From the NCBI GenBank assembly GCA_003134785.1, contig PLCN01000014.1:62001-126000 (forward strand): a DNA stretch of 64,000 bases, in the 5' to 3' direction. Source of the DNA: Spartobacteria bacterium (lineage in GTDB: Bacteria; Verrucomicrobiota; Verrucomicrobiia; Chthoniobacterales; UBA10450). Shown here in pieces: positions 36,954-46,277 of the stretch. Within the stretch, counting starts at the first letter, position 1. Each line of letters starts with the position of its first letter. The notes beneath the pieces are model-generated. The model did not search any database. It was not told the origin of the DNA and worked only from the letters and a program-made list of their open reading frames with translations. The position numbers were made by a program, and so were the translations under genes.

Positions 36954-38213
36954 ATGACGGCTATGGAATCAAAGGCGAATCCGGGCGCACGGACCGCGCT
37001 GATTTTGCTGCTCGGAATCAATCTCTTTAACTACATCGATCGCTTTATTCTCGCGGCGGTCGAGCCCAATATCCGGGCTGCGTTTTTCGCGCCGGGAGAT
37101 CCGAACGCGATGGCGATGACGGGGACTCTAGCGCCGGCGTTTCTCGTCACCTACATGCTTTCAGCGCCAATTCTCGGTTTCCTGGCGGATCGCTTTTCGC
37201 GCTGGGTCATCGTGGGCGTCTGCGTGATTCTCTGGAGCTTCGCGACGGCGGCCACGGGCTTCGCGCTGACGTTTTTCGCGCTGTTCGCCACTCGCATTTT
37301 TGTGGGGATCGGCGAAGGCGGCTACGGGCCCGCTGCTCCCACCATTCTCGCTGATTATTTCGCGCTCCAATCGCGCGGCCGCATCATGGCGATTTTTTGC
37401 GCGGCGATCCCGGTGGGGAGCGCCCTCGGATATGTGCTGGGAGGAATAATCAATCATCAACTCGGCTGGCGTTGGGCATTTTATCTGGTGGCCATTCCCG
37501 GAATCATTCTCGGTCTGTTTTGTTTTTTTCAGAAGGACCCGCGGACGCGAGCAGGAGTGCAGCACGAATGCCGGCGCGCGCGCAAGGAGGACTATCTTAC
37601 TTTGCTGCGGACGCGCGCCTTCGTCTTCAATTGCCTGGCGCAAACCGCGATGACTTTTGCGTTGGGCGGCCTCGCTTTCTGGATGTCGGCGTATCTAATT
37701 TTCCGCCATCAATCGCCCGCCCTGGCAACTCCGATTTTTGGCGGAATCACTGTCGTGGCAGGACTTCTCTCGACGATCCTGGGAGGATTTGTCGCGGACC
37801 GGCTCCAGAAACGTTTCGGCGGTTCCTACTTCCTCGTCTCCGGGCTGGGAATGCTTCTCGCCTTTCCACTCTTGCTCGCGATGCTTTACACGCCCTTTCC
37901 GCTGGCGTGGGTGTTCCTCTTCGGAGCGGTTTTTTTCGTTTTTCTGAACACCGGTCCGTCGAATGCCGCTCTGGCCAACGTGGTTGGATCCAATGTTCGC
38001 GCGACCGCTTTCGCGCTGAACATTCTGATCATTCACGCGTTGGGCGACGCGCTTTCACCGCCGCTGCTTGGCGCGGTGGCGGGCCACTCCGATATGAACG
38101 TGGCTTTTCTTGTTGTCTCAGCGGCCATGCTCGTCTCCGGAGTCATTTGGCTCTTCGGGATGAAATATCTCGCCGCGGATACCGCGGCCGCGGAGCCGCA
38201 ATCAGCGGCGTAG
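36954..38213 (+). CDS. MFS transporter, Spinster-like
   Basis: 419 residues with about 12 membrane helices. Family features: GINLFNYIDRFILAAVEP in helix 1, GFLADRFSRW between helices 2 and 3, and RIFVGIGEGGYGPAAPTILA, all close to Spinster (Spns) proteins. Eukaryotic Spns1 and bacterial LplT move lysophospholipids; the divergent Aas-like gene supports such a substrate here. ATG 36954 is chosen; ATG 36963 is equally good, and a TTG at 36930 has AGGAG four bases upstream. Confidence 0.88.
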   Translation: MTAMESKANPGARTALILLLGINLFNYIDRFILAAVEPNIRAAFFAPGDPNAMAMTGTLAPAFLVTYMLSAPILGFLADRFSRWVIVGVCVILWSFATAATGFALTFFALFATRIFVGIGEGGYGPAAPTILADYFALQSRGRIMAIFCAAIPVGSALGYVLGGIINHQLGWRWAFYLVAIPGIILGLFCFFQKDPRTRAGVQHECRRARKEDYLTLLRTRAFVFNCLAQTAMTFALGGLAFWMSAYLIFRHQSPALATPIFGGITVVAGLLSTILGGFVADRLQKRFGGSYFLVSGLGMLLAFPLLLAMLYTPFPLAWVFLFGAVFFVFLNTGPSNAALANVVGSNVRATAFALNILIIHALGDALSPPLLGAVAGHSDMNVAFLVVSAAMLVSGVIWLFGMKYLAADTAAAEPQSAA

Positions 38214-38220
38214 CAGCGAC

Positions 38221-38613
38221 CTATTCCAACTCGTAGGTCGTGATCTCGACCTCGAATCCGTCGGGATCTCGAAAGTAAATCGACTGCGAGACTTCGTGAT
38301 CCTGAAAATGGAAAGCGATGCCTTGACTCGTTAGGTCTTGTTGCGCCGCGAGAAAATTCTTCCGATCCGCTCGCAGCGCGAAATGCAGCATGTTGCCCGG
38401 CTTCCGAGGTGTGCCCGCCGCTCGATCGCTCCCGCGTGGAAACAATGCCAACGCCGTCTTCCCTTTCCCGACAAAGACGGGAACGCCTGCCCACATTCCT
38501 TCGTAGCGGCGTTCGAATCCGAGAACCTCGACATACCAATTCGCCGAGCGCTCGACGTCGCGCACTGCCAGCGCGATGTGATCAAGTCCATCCAGTTCGA
38601 ACACGGTGTCCAA
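38221..38613 (-). CDS. VOC family protein (glyoxalase/dioxygenase superfamily)
   Basis: 130 residues with two beta-alpha-beta modules: ELDGLDHIALAVRDVERSANWY (metal His), then MLHFALRADRKNFLAAQ and YFRDPDGFEVEITTYE (metal Glu). It resembles small VOC proteins of the fosfomycin-resistance/glyoxalase type, but the substrate cannot be stated. It is convergent with the MFS gene with 7 bases between. Confidence 0.88.
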   Translation of the reverse strand: MDTVFELDGLDHIALAVRDVERSANWYVEVLGFERRYEGMWAGVPVFVGKGKTALALFPRGSDRAAGTPRKPGNMLHFALRADRKNFLAAQQDLTSQGIAFHFQDHEVSQSIYFRDPDGFEVEITTYELE

Positions 38614-38746
38614 CTTGGAGGAGGGGCCTGACTAAAGCAAAAGATGGAAGCTCTTCCGGCCCACCAGGGCGAGATTCACCTTGCGCAATGTCGGGCACTG
38701 CGTTGCGTAAATCCTCTCTCGCGGGAGACACTCATTTTACCTTTTC

Positions 38747-39394
38747 GTGGCGACAACAGTCAGGCGAACACTGCCTTCTTCTTTTTTTCAACGCGATCCG
38801 CTTCTTTGTGCGCGAGAGCTTGTCGGCACCGAGCTGCTCTGGGGGAAATGCTCCGGCCTTGTCGTTGAGACGGAGGCTTATCTCACTTTGCATGACGAAG
38901 CCTGTCACGCTTTCACTCGACCGAGCACGCGCGCGTTCGTGGAGCGGAACGAACCGGGTGCGGTCTACATTTATCTGAACTACGGCGTGCACTGGATGCT
39001 GAATGTGCTCGTCAAAGGCGGGAGCCGAACCGGGCTCATTCTAATTCGCGCCCTCGAGCCGCGACGCGGGGTAGCCATCATGAGGGCACGCCGCGGGGTG
39101 GACGACGTGCGGCGCCTTTGCTCTGGACCGGGCAAGTTGGCTCAGGCTCTCGATATCACTAAGAGGCATCACGAAATGAATCTTTGTTCGGACCCGCGCT
39201 ACGCTTTCGTGCATGACCACGGAGTCGAACCCGCGGTGGTGGCCGATCCGCGTATCGGGATCAGCCGCGCGAAAGATTTTCCCTGGCGATTTACGCTGGC
39301 GGACAGTCCGTTCGTGAGCGTGCCGGTTCGTCCACGGAACGCGCGGAAGCGATTGACCCCGGCGAAGAGTGCCCTGACTTTCACCGCGAAATGA
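38747..39394 (+). CDS. mpg: DNA-3-methyladenine glycosylase (AAG/MPG family)
   Basis: Removes alkylated purines from DNA. 215 residues from GTG 38747. Motifs: LCARELVGTELLW, VVETEAYLTLHDEACHA (catalytic Glu), GAVYIYLNYGVHWMLNVL (intercalating Tyr region), LIRALEPRRG and LCSGPGKLAQAL. It overlaps mnmA by 4 bases (ATGA). An upstream 130 bases hold no other gene. Confidence 0.95.
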   Translation: MATTVRRTLPSSFFQRDPLLCARELVGTELLWGKCSGLVVETEAYLTLHDEACHAFTRPSTRAFVERNEPGAVYIYLNYGVHWMLNVLVKGGSRTGLILIRALEPRRGVAIMRARRGVDDVRRLCSGPGKLAQALDITKRHHEMNLCSDPRYAFVHDHGVEPAVVADPRIGISRAKDFPWRFTLADSPFVSVPVRPRNARKRLTPAKSALTFTAK

Positions 39395-40491
39395 TCGTCA
39401 AAAAACAGCGCGTCCTTCTCGGCATGAGCGGTGGCGTCGATTCGAGCGTGGCCGGTTATCTCCTGCGAGAACAAGGCTACGACGTGGTCGGCGTGACCAT
39501 GAAGGTCTGGCCGCAGGATTGCATCTCGCGCGCCGAGGACAAATGTTGCGGCCCGCAGGCTGTGGCGGACGCGCGGGGCGTAGCGCACTCGTTAGGCTTT
39601 CCGCATTACGTCGTGGACGAGGCCGATCAATTCGAGCGTTTGGTCATCGATTATTTCTCCAGCGAATACCAGGCTGGCCGCACCCCGAATCCGTGCGTGA
39701 TGTGCAACGAGAAGCTCAAGTTCGGCAACCTCTGGAAAAAAGCGGAGGCGCTGGGTTGCGATTACATCGCGACCGGCCATTACGCGATCATCGAGCATCA
39801 TCCTGATCGCGCCGTCTTGCGCAAAGGAGTCGACCCGCGAAAGGACCAATCGTATTTCATGTTCAGCTTGCGCCAGGCGCAACTCCAGCGCGCGCTGACT
39901 CCGCTCGGCGGCATGTCGAAGCCGGCGATCCGCGAGATCGCCCGTTCGTTAGGCCTGAAAGTGGCGGACAAGGTCGACAGCCAGGAAATCTGCTTTGTCC
40001 CGGGGAATGATTACAAAGCGTTCCTTCGCTCGCACCTTGGCGCGGAAGAGTTTCACGCGGGCGCCATTTACGATCTCGATGGAAATTTTCTGGGCGAACA
40101 CGGCGGCATCGAGTTCTTCACCATCGGTCAACGCAAAGGCCTGCCGGGTGGTTCCGCGCAACCGCGCTACGTCGTCGATCTCGATCCGGTCACCAATCGT
40201 GTCATTGTCGGCGGCGCGGAAGATTTGGTTTCGGACGATTTCGAAATCGATCAAGTGAACTGGATGAGCCGCGGCGATTCTGATGATCCGATCGAGGTGA
40301 CGGTCAAGATCCGTTACAGCCATCCTGGAGCGCGCGCGACGCTGACGCCGCTGGAAGATGACCGCGCGCGCCTTCAATTGCACGAACCGCAGAAGGCCGT
40401 CACGCCCGGCCAGGCCGCGGTTTTTTATGATCGGGACATCGTGCTGGGAGGCGGCTGGATTTGCCGGGCCGCGGCGCTTCAGCCAGCCTAA
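39391..40491 (+). CDS. mnmA: tRNA-specific 2-thiouridylase MnmA
   Basis: Makes 2-thiouridine at position 34 of tRNA-Glu, -Gln and -Lys. 366 residues: PP-loop GMSGGVDSSVAGYLL at residue 11, catalytic Cys pair in NPCVMCNEKLKFG and QEICFVPGNDY, and the C-terminal beta barrel with EFFTIGQRKGLPGG. The start overlaps mpg by 4 bases, so both are in one transcript with the following cutA. Confidence 0.97.
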   Translation: MIVKKQRVLLGMSGGVDSSVAGYLLREQGYDVVGVTMKVWPQDCISRAEDKCCGPQAVADARGVAHSLGFPHYVVDEADQFERLVIDYFSSEYQAGRTPNPCVMCNEKLKFGNLWKKAEALGCDYIATGHYAIIEHHPDRAVLRKGVDPRKDQSYFMFSLRQAQLQRALTPLGGMSKPAIREIARSLGLKVADKVDSQEICFVPGNDYKAFLRSHLGAEEFHAGAIYDLDGNFLGEHGGIEFFTIGQRKGLPGGSAQPRYVVDLDPVTNRVIVGGAEDLVSDDFEIDQVNWMSRGDSDDPIEVTVKIRYSHPGARATLTPLEDDRARLQLHEPQKAVTPGQAAVFYDRDIVLGGGWICRAAALQPA

Positions 40492-40494
40492 CGA

Positions 40495-40821
40495 ATGAAC
40501 GAGGAAACTCTGCTCGCCTGCAGCACGTTTCCGGACATCGAAACGGCGCGAGGCATTGCCCGGCAATTAGTGACGGAGAATTTCGCGGCCTGCGCGAATC
40601 TCATTCCGGCAGTCGAGTCGATTTATCGCTGGCAGAATAAAATCGAAAACGCGAATGAGACACTTGTCTTTTTCAAAACGACGCCGGCGCGCTACACCGC
40701 ATTTCAGGAAAAGCTGAAATCGCTCCATCCCTACGATGTGCCGGAAATTATCTGTCTCCGCGTAGCCGATGGGCTTCCGGAATATTTGCGCTGGGTCAGC
40801 GCCGGTTGTTCGCCGGGGTAG
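40495..40821 (+). CDS. cutA: Divalent-cation tolerance protein CutA
   Basis: 108 residues, the usual trimeric CutA1 length. FPDIETARGIARQLVTENFAACANLIPAVESIYRWQNKIE split around residues 12-50 and TRYTAFQ-like TTPARYTAFQEKLKSLHPYDVPEIICLRV are family blocks. A role in metal tolerance is traditional and uncertain. It starts 3 bases after mnmA. A short GC-rich palindrome (GACGCC...GGCGTC, 40822-40841) follows its stop. Confidence 0.93.
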   Translation: MNEETLLACSTFPDIETARGIARQLVTENFAACANLIPAVESIYRWQNKIENANETLVFFKTTPARYTAFQEKLKSLHPYDVPEIICLRVADGLPEYLRWVSAGCSPG

Positions 40822-40866
40822 AGACGCCACGCCGCGGCGTCCGGTCGGCGCAGCGCGGCGACGCCG
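40822..40866. repeat. Short GC-rich palindromes between convergent genes
   Basis: GACGCCACGCCGCGGCGTC (40822-40840/41) forms a hairpin, followed by GGCGCAGCGCGGCGACGCC. It fills the gap between cutA and the convergent membrane gene. No T-run is present, so an intrinsic terminator is not proven. Confidence 0.5.
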
Positions 40867-40868
40867 CC

Positions 40869-41357
40869 TCAATCTGTTTTCGGCGGCGGAACGTTTCGGA
40901 ATTCGCGGTGCCGGATTTTTCCGCCGGCATGCGCGATGTAAAATCCCGCGCCCAGTGCAAACATCGCCATGATCAGCGTCGCCACGGCGAGCGGCCGCGC
41001 ACTCTTCGGCCATTTCTTCGGGATGAAGATCGCCGCGGCCGCTATCAGCGCGAGTGCGTAGAAAGGGAAAACCAGATTGTGCGCGCGTTGCGCGTGCGCC
41101 TTTAGCCAGGCTGCGCCGTCCTCGTCGGTCATCGCCTGTACGCTGTCTTCGGCCACGTCGCCGTAATGAACGACAGGCCACGCTGAAGCGGCGCAGGCGA
41201 AAACGAGAACAAGCGCCGTGACCTGTCCGCCTCTAGACCCGAGGTACAACGCCGTGATCAATCCGAGCAACGCAATCGCCAATCCGTAAACCGGAAGGGG
41301 ATTGAGCAAAACGTGAAGATATTCCGGCTGATGCAGATCGCGCAAAATCGCATTCAT
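40869..41357 (-). CDS. Hypothetical membrane protein (four helices)
   Basis: 162 residues from ATG 41357, which overlaps the stop of the upstream VanX-like gene (ATGA). Hydrophobic helices at about residues 20-38, 45-62, 93-110 and 125-143; the loop after helix 2 holds HYGDVAEDSVQAMTDEDGAAWLKAHAQRA. The pattern resembles small DUF2231-type or cytochrome-like membrane proteins, but no motif is decisive. A longer frame start at 41447 lies inside the upstream gene and is rejected. Confidence 0.65.
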   Translation of the reverse strand: MNAILRDLHQPEYLHVLLNPLPVYGLAIALLGLITALYLGSRGGQVTALVLVFACAASAWPVVHYGDVAEDSVQAMTDEDGAAWLKAHAQRAHNLVFPFYALALIAAAAIFIPKKWPKSARPLAVATLIMAMFALGAGFYIAHAGGKIRHREFRNVPPPKTD

Positions 41358-42028
41358 CGGGCAGGAGGAAGAGGCGCTTGCGAGACGAGCTTGATTTCGG
41401 GGACCAACGGATATTTCGCGTAATCGGCGGCGCAGAAATGCCACCACTCAGTGCGCAATCCATAGAAGCCGCCGTGCGCCATTGCTTTCTGGAGCAGGTT
41501 CAAATTCGTTCGGACCATGGCATTGTTTCCCTGGTAAGTCAGCATCGCGGCCGGCGTGAAGTTGTCGAAATCAGTCGGCATCGGCACGTCTCTGCCCGAC
41601 CGATCGACGAGCGTCGCGTCGACCGCCACGCCACGGGTGTGGTTCGAACCGACTCCTCCGTGTGGGTCGGCCACATAGGAATTATTACGCGTCGACTCCC
41701 ACAGTTGCTGCTGCGCGCTTTGCGGCCGGTAGGCATCCCAGATTTTCAAGCCGTACCCTCGATCATTGAGAAACTTCTGCGCGACGAGCAGACGCAACGC
41801 GACGCTGGCGCGCACGAGCGCCGGCATTCTCAGCGGATAGATTGGCCGGTGGATGAAGTTGTTCGCGCTCGCGTAACGCAAGTCGATCACGATCGTCGGA
41901 TCGATGGTTTTGATATCGACGAATTCACCTTCGGCCGGCGGCGATGGAGCGGCGGAGAAAGTGGAAGCGCACGCGAACAAATTCATTCCGAGGATTGCCA
42001 GTATGAAACCTATCGCGCACGTATTCAC
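41354..42028 (-). CDS. D-alanyl-D-alanine dipeptidase, VanX/DdpX-like lipoprotein (M15D)
   Basis: 224 residues from GTG 42028. The chosen start gives MNTCAIGFILAILGMNLFACAS, a lipoprotein signal with lipobox LFAC. The catalytic part has IDLRYASANNFIHRPIYP, KIWDAYRPQSAQQQLW, SNHTRGVAVDATLVD (zinc His and Asp) and LRTEWWHF (Glu base, zinc His). This is a complete M15D active site. Non-resistance VanX homologues recycle D-Ala-D-Ala from peptidoglycan; no vanHA genes are here, so glycopeptide resistance is not implied. Confidence 0.9.
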   Translation of the reverse strand: MNTCAIGFILAILGMNLFACASTFSAAPSPPAEGEFVDIKTIDPTIVIDLRYASANNFIHRPIYPLRMPALVRASVALRLLVAQKFLNDRGYGLKIWDAYRPQSAQQQLWESTRNNSYVADPHGGVGSNHTRGVAVDATLVDRSGRDVPMPTDFDNFTPAAMLTYQGNNAMVRTNLNLLQKAMAHGGFYGLRTEWWHFCAADYAKYPLVPEIKLVSQAPLPPAR

Positions 42029-42080
42029 AGCGGGTTGGGCAGCCCGGCGGCATGAGTGAGAAGCCGGGTCACTGTTCCAA

Positions 42081-43949
42081 TCAGTTTTCAGCCACGGCGG
42101 GCACAATGTCTGTCTTTGCAATACGCCGCAAGAGAAGTCGTGCACTATTCTCAGGAACATCGAAACGCAGTTGGATATCCTCGCCCTGAGTTTCCACTTC
42201 CGGTGTCTGGACGTGGAGAAACAGATCGGAATCCTGGATTCGGAGCCAGCGTTGCGGCTCGCTTCGAATTTGGCGGCCGAACTCCCGGGCGGCATCGGCT
42301 GATTTCAATTTCATGACCAGCCGCGCGCGCACGGGATTCTGCAACGTGAGCGATAACCCAAGCAATTGCGACGCCTCGAGCAACTCGCGGCTAAAGACAG
42401 GGTGAAACATTTGCGCGAGCTTTGGCGGATCGCGTGAGATAAGGCGAAGCGCGCTGCCCTGGTTCAGGTCCTGGAAACGATCGAACAACTGGCCGGTGGT
42501 TTTCAAATCGGGCTGAATGCCCAGACGCACGCGCACTAATTCTTCCACTTCGGGCACAGAACCAACCGCGAGTGTTCTCGGACCGACACGTGCGAGCGCA
42601 AAGTCGGATCGCATCCAGACGGGCAGACCGCTGATCGGACGCTTCTCAAAGGCCTTGTCCGTCTCCACCGAGCGGAGGACCTGGGAAGCATCTCCGCGCG
42701 TTTCCACCAGAACGAACTCGCGCGTGGTCCCCGAGTCGGTCGTCATCCCGCGGGTCACCCTGACAGCATCACGCGGTAAATTCAGCGCCGGAGTTTGTTG
42801 CGCGCTTCCGTTGAGGCCGGACCAGACGTCTTTCCATTCGGCCGCCTGATCTCTCCGCCAGCGTTTCGGCAAATCATCGCGATCGAACTGCTCGGTGTTG
42901 AGCGAGAGGATGGCTTCTGTTTCCTGCGGCAGCCATTCCCGTTTCTGCGGCGTTTGAAAAACGAGCGGGAGAATGATCGCGAGCAAAACGAGCACCGAGA
43001 CCACGCTGAAATAAAATCGTCGAAGCTCCTGTTTGTCGATCTGACCCGACAGCACAGCCAGTTCCGCCGTGTGCTGGGAATGCCGGTCCACGGCGGTGCG
43101 ATGCTTTTGCACTTCCTCCAGCAAATGCGGCGCATTCGGCGGCGCGATGCCGTGCGAAGCGAGATGGCGCCCGATATTGAGGTAGGCGGGATTTTTCTTT
43201 TCCTCCACCGTTGCATGTTGCCCGCGCGCGCTCTTGAGCGCGTCCTGTTGGGCGCGGCTGCTCTCGTTCAACACGCGGTCGCGCGCTTCGTACTCCTCGC
43301 GGATCTGCGTGATCTTTTTTTCCACCGCCGCCAGCTCGGTTTCGTTTTGCGAAAGCTTTTCTCTCGCTGAGCGGCAAGCTTCGGCACTGCCGAGCCGCGC
43401 CCGCGTCACTTCCGCCCGCTCTTCCGGAAGGCGAACGCGCCGGGCACTGATTGCGGCCGTCTGGGTTTCGAGATCTTCCGGGGGCGGGACCAGTGCCTGC
43501 AAATCCGCGAGTTTCTTCAAGAGATCGCGGTCGGCGGCATCGTTGTCCTGGAGCCGGCGTTCGACGCTTGAGAGTTCGCGATCGCAGAGATCGGAAGCGG
43601 CTTTCGCGGAATTTCGCCGCTCGAGGATCGGTTTCTTTTCTTCTTCGAGCTTGGCCAGCTCTGCATTCTGCGCTCGCGCGTTTTCCTGACGCTGCAAGTC
43701 GATTTGCCGGATGCCTTCCTCGATTTGCGCGATGCGCAGCGCCACTTCCTTTTGTTCCTGCTCGAGTTTCTTCAGCGCCACGATCTCGTTGCGGACCTCC
43801 GGGAAATTGACCGCCTGTGAGCAGCCTTCGCGGCCGAGATTCACTTCGCTCCTTTGCAGCACCCGTTTTTCGTGGCGCAACGCCATCCGCGTTTTCTGCC
43901 GGCGAATCTTCAGCCCGATCTCGCGCAGACCTGTTCGAATGAAACTCAC
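42081..43949 (-). CDS. Large coiled-coil protein with one membrane helix, unknown
   Basis: 622 residues. Residues about 50-300 are a long Glu/Lys/Arg-rich coiled coil (EIVALKKLEQEQKEVALRI, KLEEEKKPILERRNSAKAA). One membrane helix follows at about residue 312-332 (FYFSVVSVLVLLAIILPLVF), then a roughly 290-residue extracytoplasmic part (EWLPQETEAILSLNTEQFD...). The coiled coil would be cytosolic. I recognise no family. It lies 52 bases upstream of the VanX-like gene on the same strand; a role in the envelope is a guess from location. Confidence 0.7.
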   Translation of the reverse strand: MSFIRTGLREIGLKIRRQKTRMALRHEKRVLQRSEVNLGREGCSQAVNFPEVRNEIVALKKLEQEQKEVALRIAQIEEGIRQIDLQRQENARAQNAELAKLEEEKKPILERRNSAKAASDLCDRELSSVERRLQDNDAADRDLLKKLADLQALVPPPEDLETQTAAISARRVRLPEERAEVTRARLGSAEACRSAREKLSQNETELAAVEKKITQIREEYEARDRVLNESSRAQQDALKSARGQHATVEEKKNPAYLNIGRHLASHGIAPPNAPHLLEEVQKHRTAVDRHSQHTAELAVLSGQIDKQELRRFYFSVVSVLVLLAIILPLVFQTPQKREWLPQETEAILSLNTEQFDRDDLPKRWRRDQAAEWKDVWSGLNGSAQQTPALNLPRDAVRVTRGMTTDSGTTREFVLVETRGDASQVLRSVETDKAFEKRPISGLPVWMRSDFALARVGPRTLAVGSVPEVEELVRVRLGIQPDLKTTGQLFDRFQDLNQGSALRLISRDPPKLAQMFHPVFSRELLEASQLLGLSLTLQNPVRARLVMKLKSADAAREFGRQIRSEPQRWLRIQDSDLFLHVQTPEVETQGEDIQLRFDVPENSARLLLRRIAKTDIVPAVAEN

Positions 43950-43990
43950 GGCGTAAGGCTACGTGAGGCGGCGCTTAAGCCAAGCAGCTT

Positions 43991-44055
43991 CAAGGAGCGG
44001 GCGGTTTACAACCGCCGTCAGGAAACGCGGGCGGTTTGGAAAGCGCCCCTCCTTG
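43991..44055. repeat. Inverted repeat (family E, diverged)
   Basis: CAAGGAGCGGGCGGTTTACA at the left and GGGCGGTTTGGAAAGCGCCC then CTCCTTG at the right. The related copy is 46110-46173; a right half copy is at 53672-53698. Confidence 0.8.
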
Positions 44056-44073
44056 GCACCGAAACGGCGGCTC

Positions 44074-46020
44074 TCATTCTTCCGTCTCGCTCAGCTTCGC
44101 CAGAACGCTCAGGTCCTCCAGCGTGGTTGTGTCGCCGGTAACACTTTTGCCGCTCGCCACTTCCTTGAGCAAACGCCGCATGATTTTCCCGCTGCGCGTT
44201 TTCGGCAGCGCTTCCGCGAAACGGATTTCGTCCGGCTTCGCGATCGCTCCGATGTGAACGCCAACATGATTCCGCAATTCGTGCTTGAGCGAATCACTGG
44301 CCACGATTGTTCCCTTGAGCGTGACAAAGGCGACGACGCCCTGGCCTTTGAGTTCATCCGGCCGGCCGACGACGGCCGCTTCCGCCACGCTGGCGTGACT
44401 GACGAGCGCGCTTTCGATTTCAGAAGTTCCGAGACGATGGCCAGCGACGTTCAAGACATCGTCGATTCGGCCGACGATCCAGAAATATCCATCCTTGTCC
44501 CGGCGCGCGCCGTCGCCCGTCAGATAATTTCCTTTGTACTCGCTCCAGTACTGTTTCTTGTAACGCTCCTTGTCGCCGTAAATCGTGCGCAGCATCGAAG
44601 GCCAGGGCCGGCGAATGATCAATTTGCCGCCCACGTTCGGGCCCACTTCTTCCCCCTTTTCATCGACAATCGCAGCGTCGACGCCAAAAAATGGAAGTGT
44701 GGCGCTGCCGGGCTTCGCCGGAATTGCCCCGGGTAACGGCGTGATCATGATCGCGCCGGTTTCAGTTTGCCACCAGGTATCGACCACCGGGCAACGGCCG
44801 CCCCCGACCTTTTCGCGGTACCACATCCACGCCTCAGGATTGATCGGCTCGCCCACCGATCCGAGCAGACGCAGCGACGAAAGATCATGTTTCTTCAGCC
44901 ACTGATCGCCCCAGCGGATGCAGGCGCGGATCGCCGTGGGCGCGGTGTAGAGAACGTTGACGCCGTATTCTTCGATGATCCGCCAGAAGCGATCCGGCTC
45001 CGGCCAATTCGGCGCGCCCTCATACATCACGGTCGTGGCCCCATTCGCGAGCGGGCCGTAAACCACATAGCTGTGCCCGGTCACCCACCCGACATCCGCG
45101 GTGCACCAATAAACGTCGTCATTCCGGAGATCGAAGACATACTTCATGGACGAGTAAACCTGGACGAGATATCCGCCGATCGTGTGCAGAATTCCCTTCG
45201 GCTTTCCGGTCGAGCCGCTGGTGTAGAGAATGTAAAACGGATGTTCGCTATCCAGCGGAACGGCCGGGCAATGCGCGTCCACATATTCCAGTTCACGATG
45301 CCACCAGACGTCGCGGCCTTCTTCAATATGAACGTCGTTGCCGGCGCGCCGGAAAACGATGACGCGTTTGATTGAAGTCTCGCCGCGCAACGCATCATCG
45401 ACATTTTTCTTCAATGGAACGATCGCGCCTCGCCGGTAACTACCGTCCGCGGTGATGACCGCGATCGCCCCGCAATCGGCGATGCGGTCCCGAATGCTGT
45501 CCGCGCTGAATCCGCCGAAAACGACCGAGTGCACCGCGCCGATCCGCGCGCAAGCGAGCATGGCGATGGCCGTCTCGGGAATCGTCGGAAGATAAATAAT
45601 GACGCGATCGCCTTTGCGAATTTTGTTTCGCTTGAGCACGTTCGCGAAACGGCAGACGTCGCGGTGCAGTTGTTGATAAGTGAGCGCTCGTTTGTCGCCC
45701 GGCTCGCCTTCCCACAGGATCGCGGCTTTGTTTCGGTTCGGCCCGGCAAGGTGCCGATCGAGACAATTCTCCGAGACGTTCAGCTTCCCGCCGACAAACC
45801 ATTTCGCGAACGGCGCCTTCCATTCCAAAACTTTCCTCCAGCGTTCTTGCCAGACGAGTTCGCCCGCTTCGCGCGCCCAAAATTTTTCCGGGCGATCGAT
45901 CGATTCACGATACATTCGGCGGTACTGTTGGAGGCTGCCAATCCGCGCGGCCTTTGCGAATGCTTTCGCCGGTTTGAAAACGCGCTTCTCGATCAGGTGC
46001 GACTCAATGTTTTCGGCCAT
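44074..46020 (-). CDS. acs: Acetate--CoA ligase (acetyl-CoA synthetase)
   Basis: Activates acetate through acetyl-AMP to acetyl-CoA. 648 residues, the usual length. [19 protein letters not shown] is the P-loop, [20 protein letters not shown] the acyl pocket with the Trp typical for acetate, [31 protein letters not shown] the A8 hinge, and [12 protein letters not shown] the catalytic Lys site used for acetylation control. It is monocistronic, flanked by two family E repeats. Confidence 0.97.
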   Translation of the reverse strand: MAENIESHLIEKRVFKPAKAFAKAARIGSLQQYRRMYRESIDRPEKFWAREAGELVWQERWRKVLEWKAPFAKWFVGGKLNVSENCLDRHLAGPNRNKAAILWEGEPGDKRALTYQQLHRDVCRFANVLKRNKIRKGDRVIIYLPTIPETAIAMLACARIGAVHSVVFGGFSADSIRDRIADCGAIAVITADGSYRRGAIVPLKKNVDDALRGETSIKRVIVFRRAGNDVHIEEGRDVWWHRELEYVDAHCPAVPLDSEHPFYILYTSGSTGKPKGILHTIGGYLVQVYSSMKYVFDLRNDDVYWCTADVGWVTGHSYVVYGPLANGATTVMYEGAPNWPEPDRFWRIIEEYGVNVLYTAPTAIRACIRWGDQWLKKHDLSSLRLLGSVGEPINPEAWMWYREKVGGGRCPVVDTWWQTETGAIMITPLPGAIPAKPGSATLPFFGVDAAIVDEKGEEVGPNVGGKLIIRRPWPSMLRTIYGDKERYKKQYWSEYKGNYLTGDGARRDKDGYFWIVGRIDDVLNVAGHRLGTSEIESALVSHASVAEAAVVGRPDELKGQGVVAFVTLKGTIVASDSLKHELRNHVGVHIGAIAKPDEIRFAEALPKTRSGKIMRRLLKEVASGKSVTGDTTTLEDLSVLAKLSETEE

Positions 46021-46109
46021 GGTTATCGAGAGGCTAGCAATCCCGCAGGTGCGCTCAATGGAAACTTCGAGCAGATGAACTGTGAATCCGCGATTCGCGA
46101 GAGACTAAT

Positions 46110-46173
46110 CAAGGAGCGGCGGTCTCCAGTCCGCCGTGCTTTTCGTCGGCGGTCTCGAGACCGCCGCTCCTTG
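46110..46173. repeat. Inverted repeat (family E)
   Basis: Arms CAAGGAGCGGCGGTCTCCAG... and ...CTCGAGACCGCCGCTCCTTG, with nearly perfect pairing over 26 bases and a 12-base spacer. Located between acs and the SGNH gene. Confidence 0.88.
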
Positions 46174-46277
46174 ACGGCGTGGAACGCCTTGTCTGAAGAC
46201 ACGCTCTCGGAAACATCCTTGACGGAAGCCCCGATTCGTTTGAAAGCGATTGCCGTGTGGCGTCTCGTAAATCCCCA

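Noticed and set aside
41354-42295. VanX-like protein starting at 42295
   Set aside because: This start lies inside the upstream coiled-coil gene and would bury the lipoprotein signal; GTG 42028 gives a clean lipobox.
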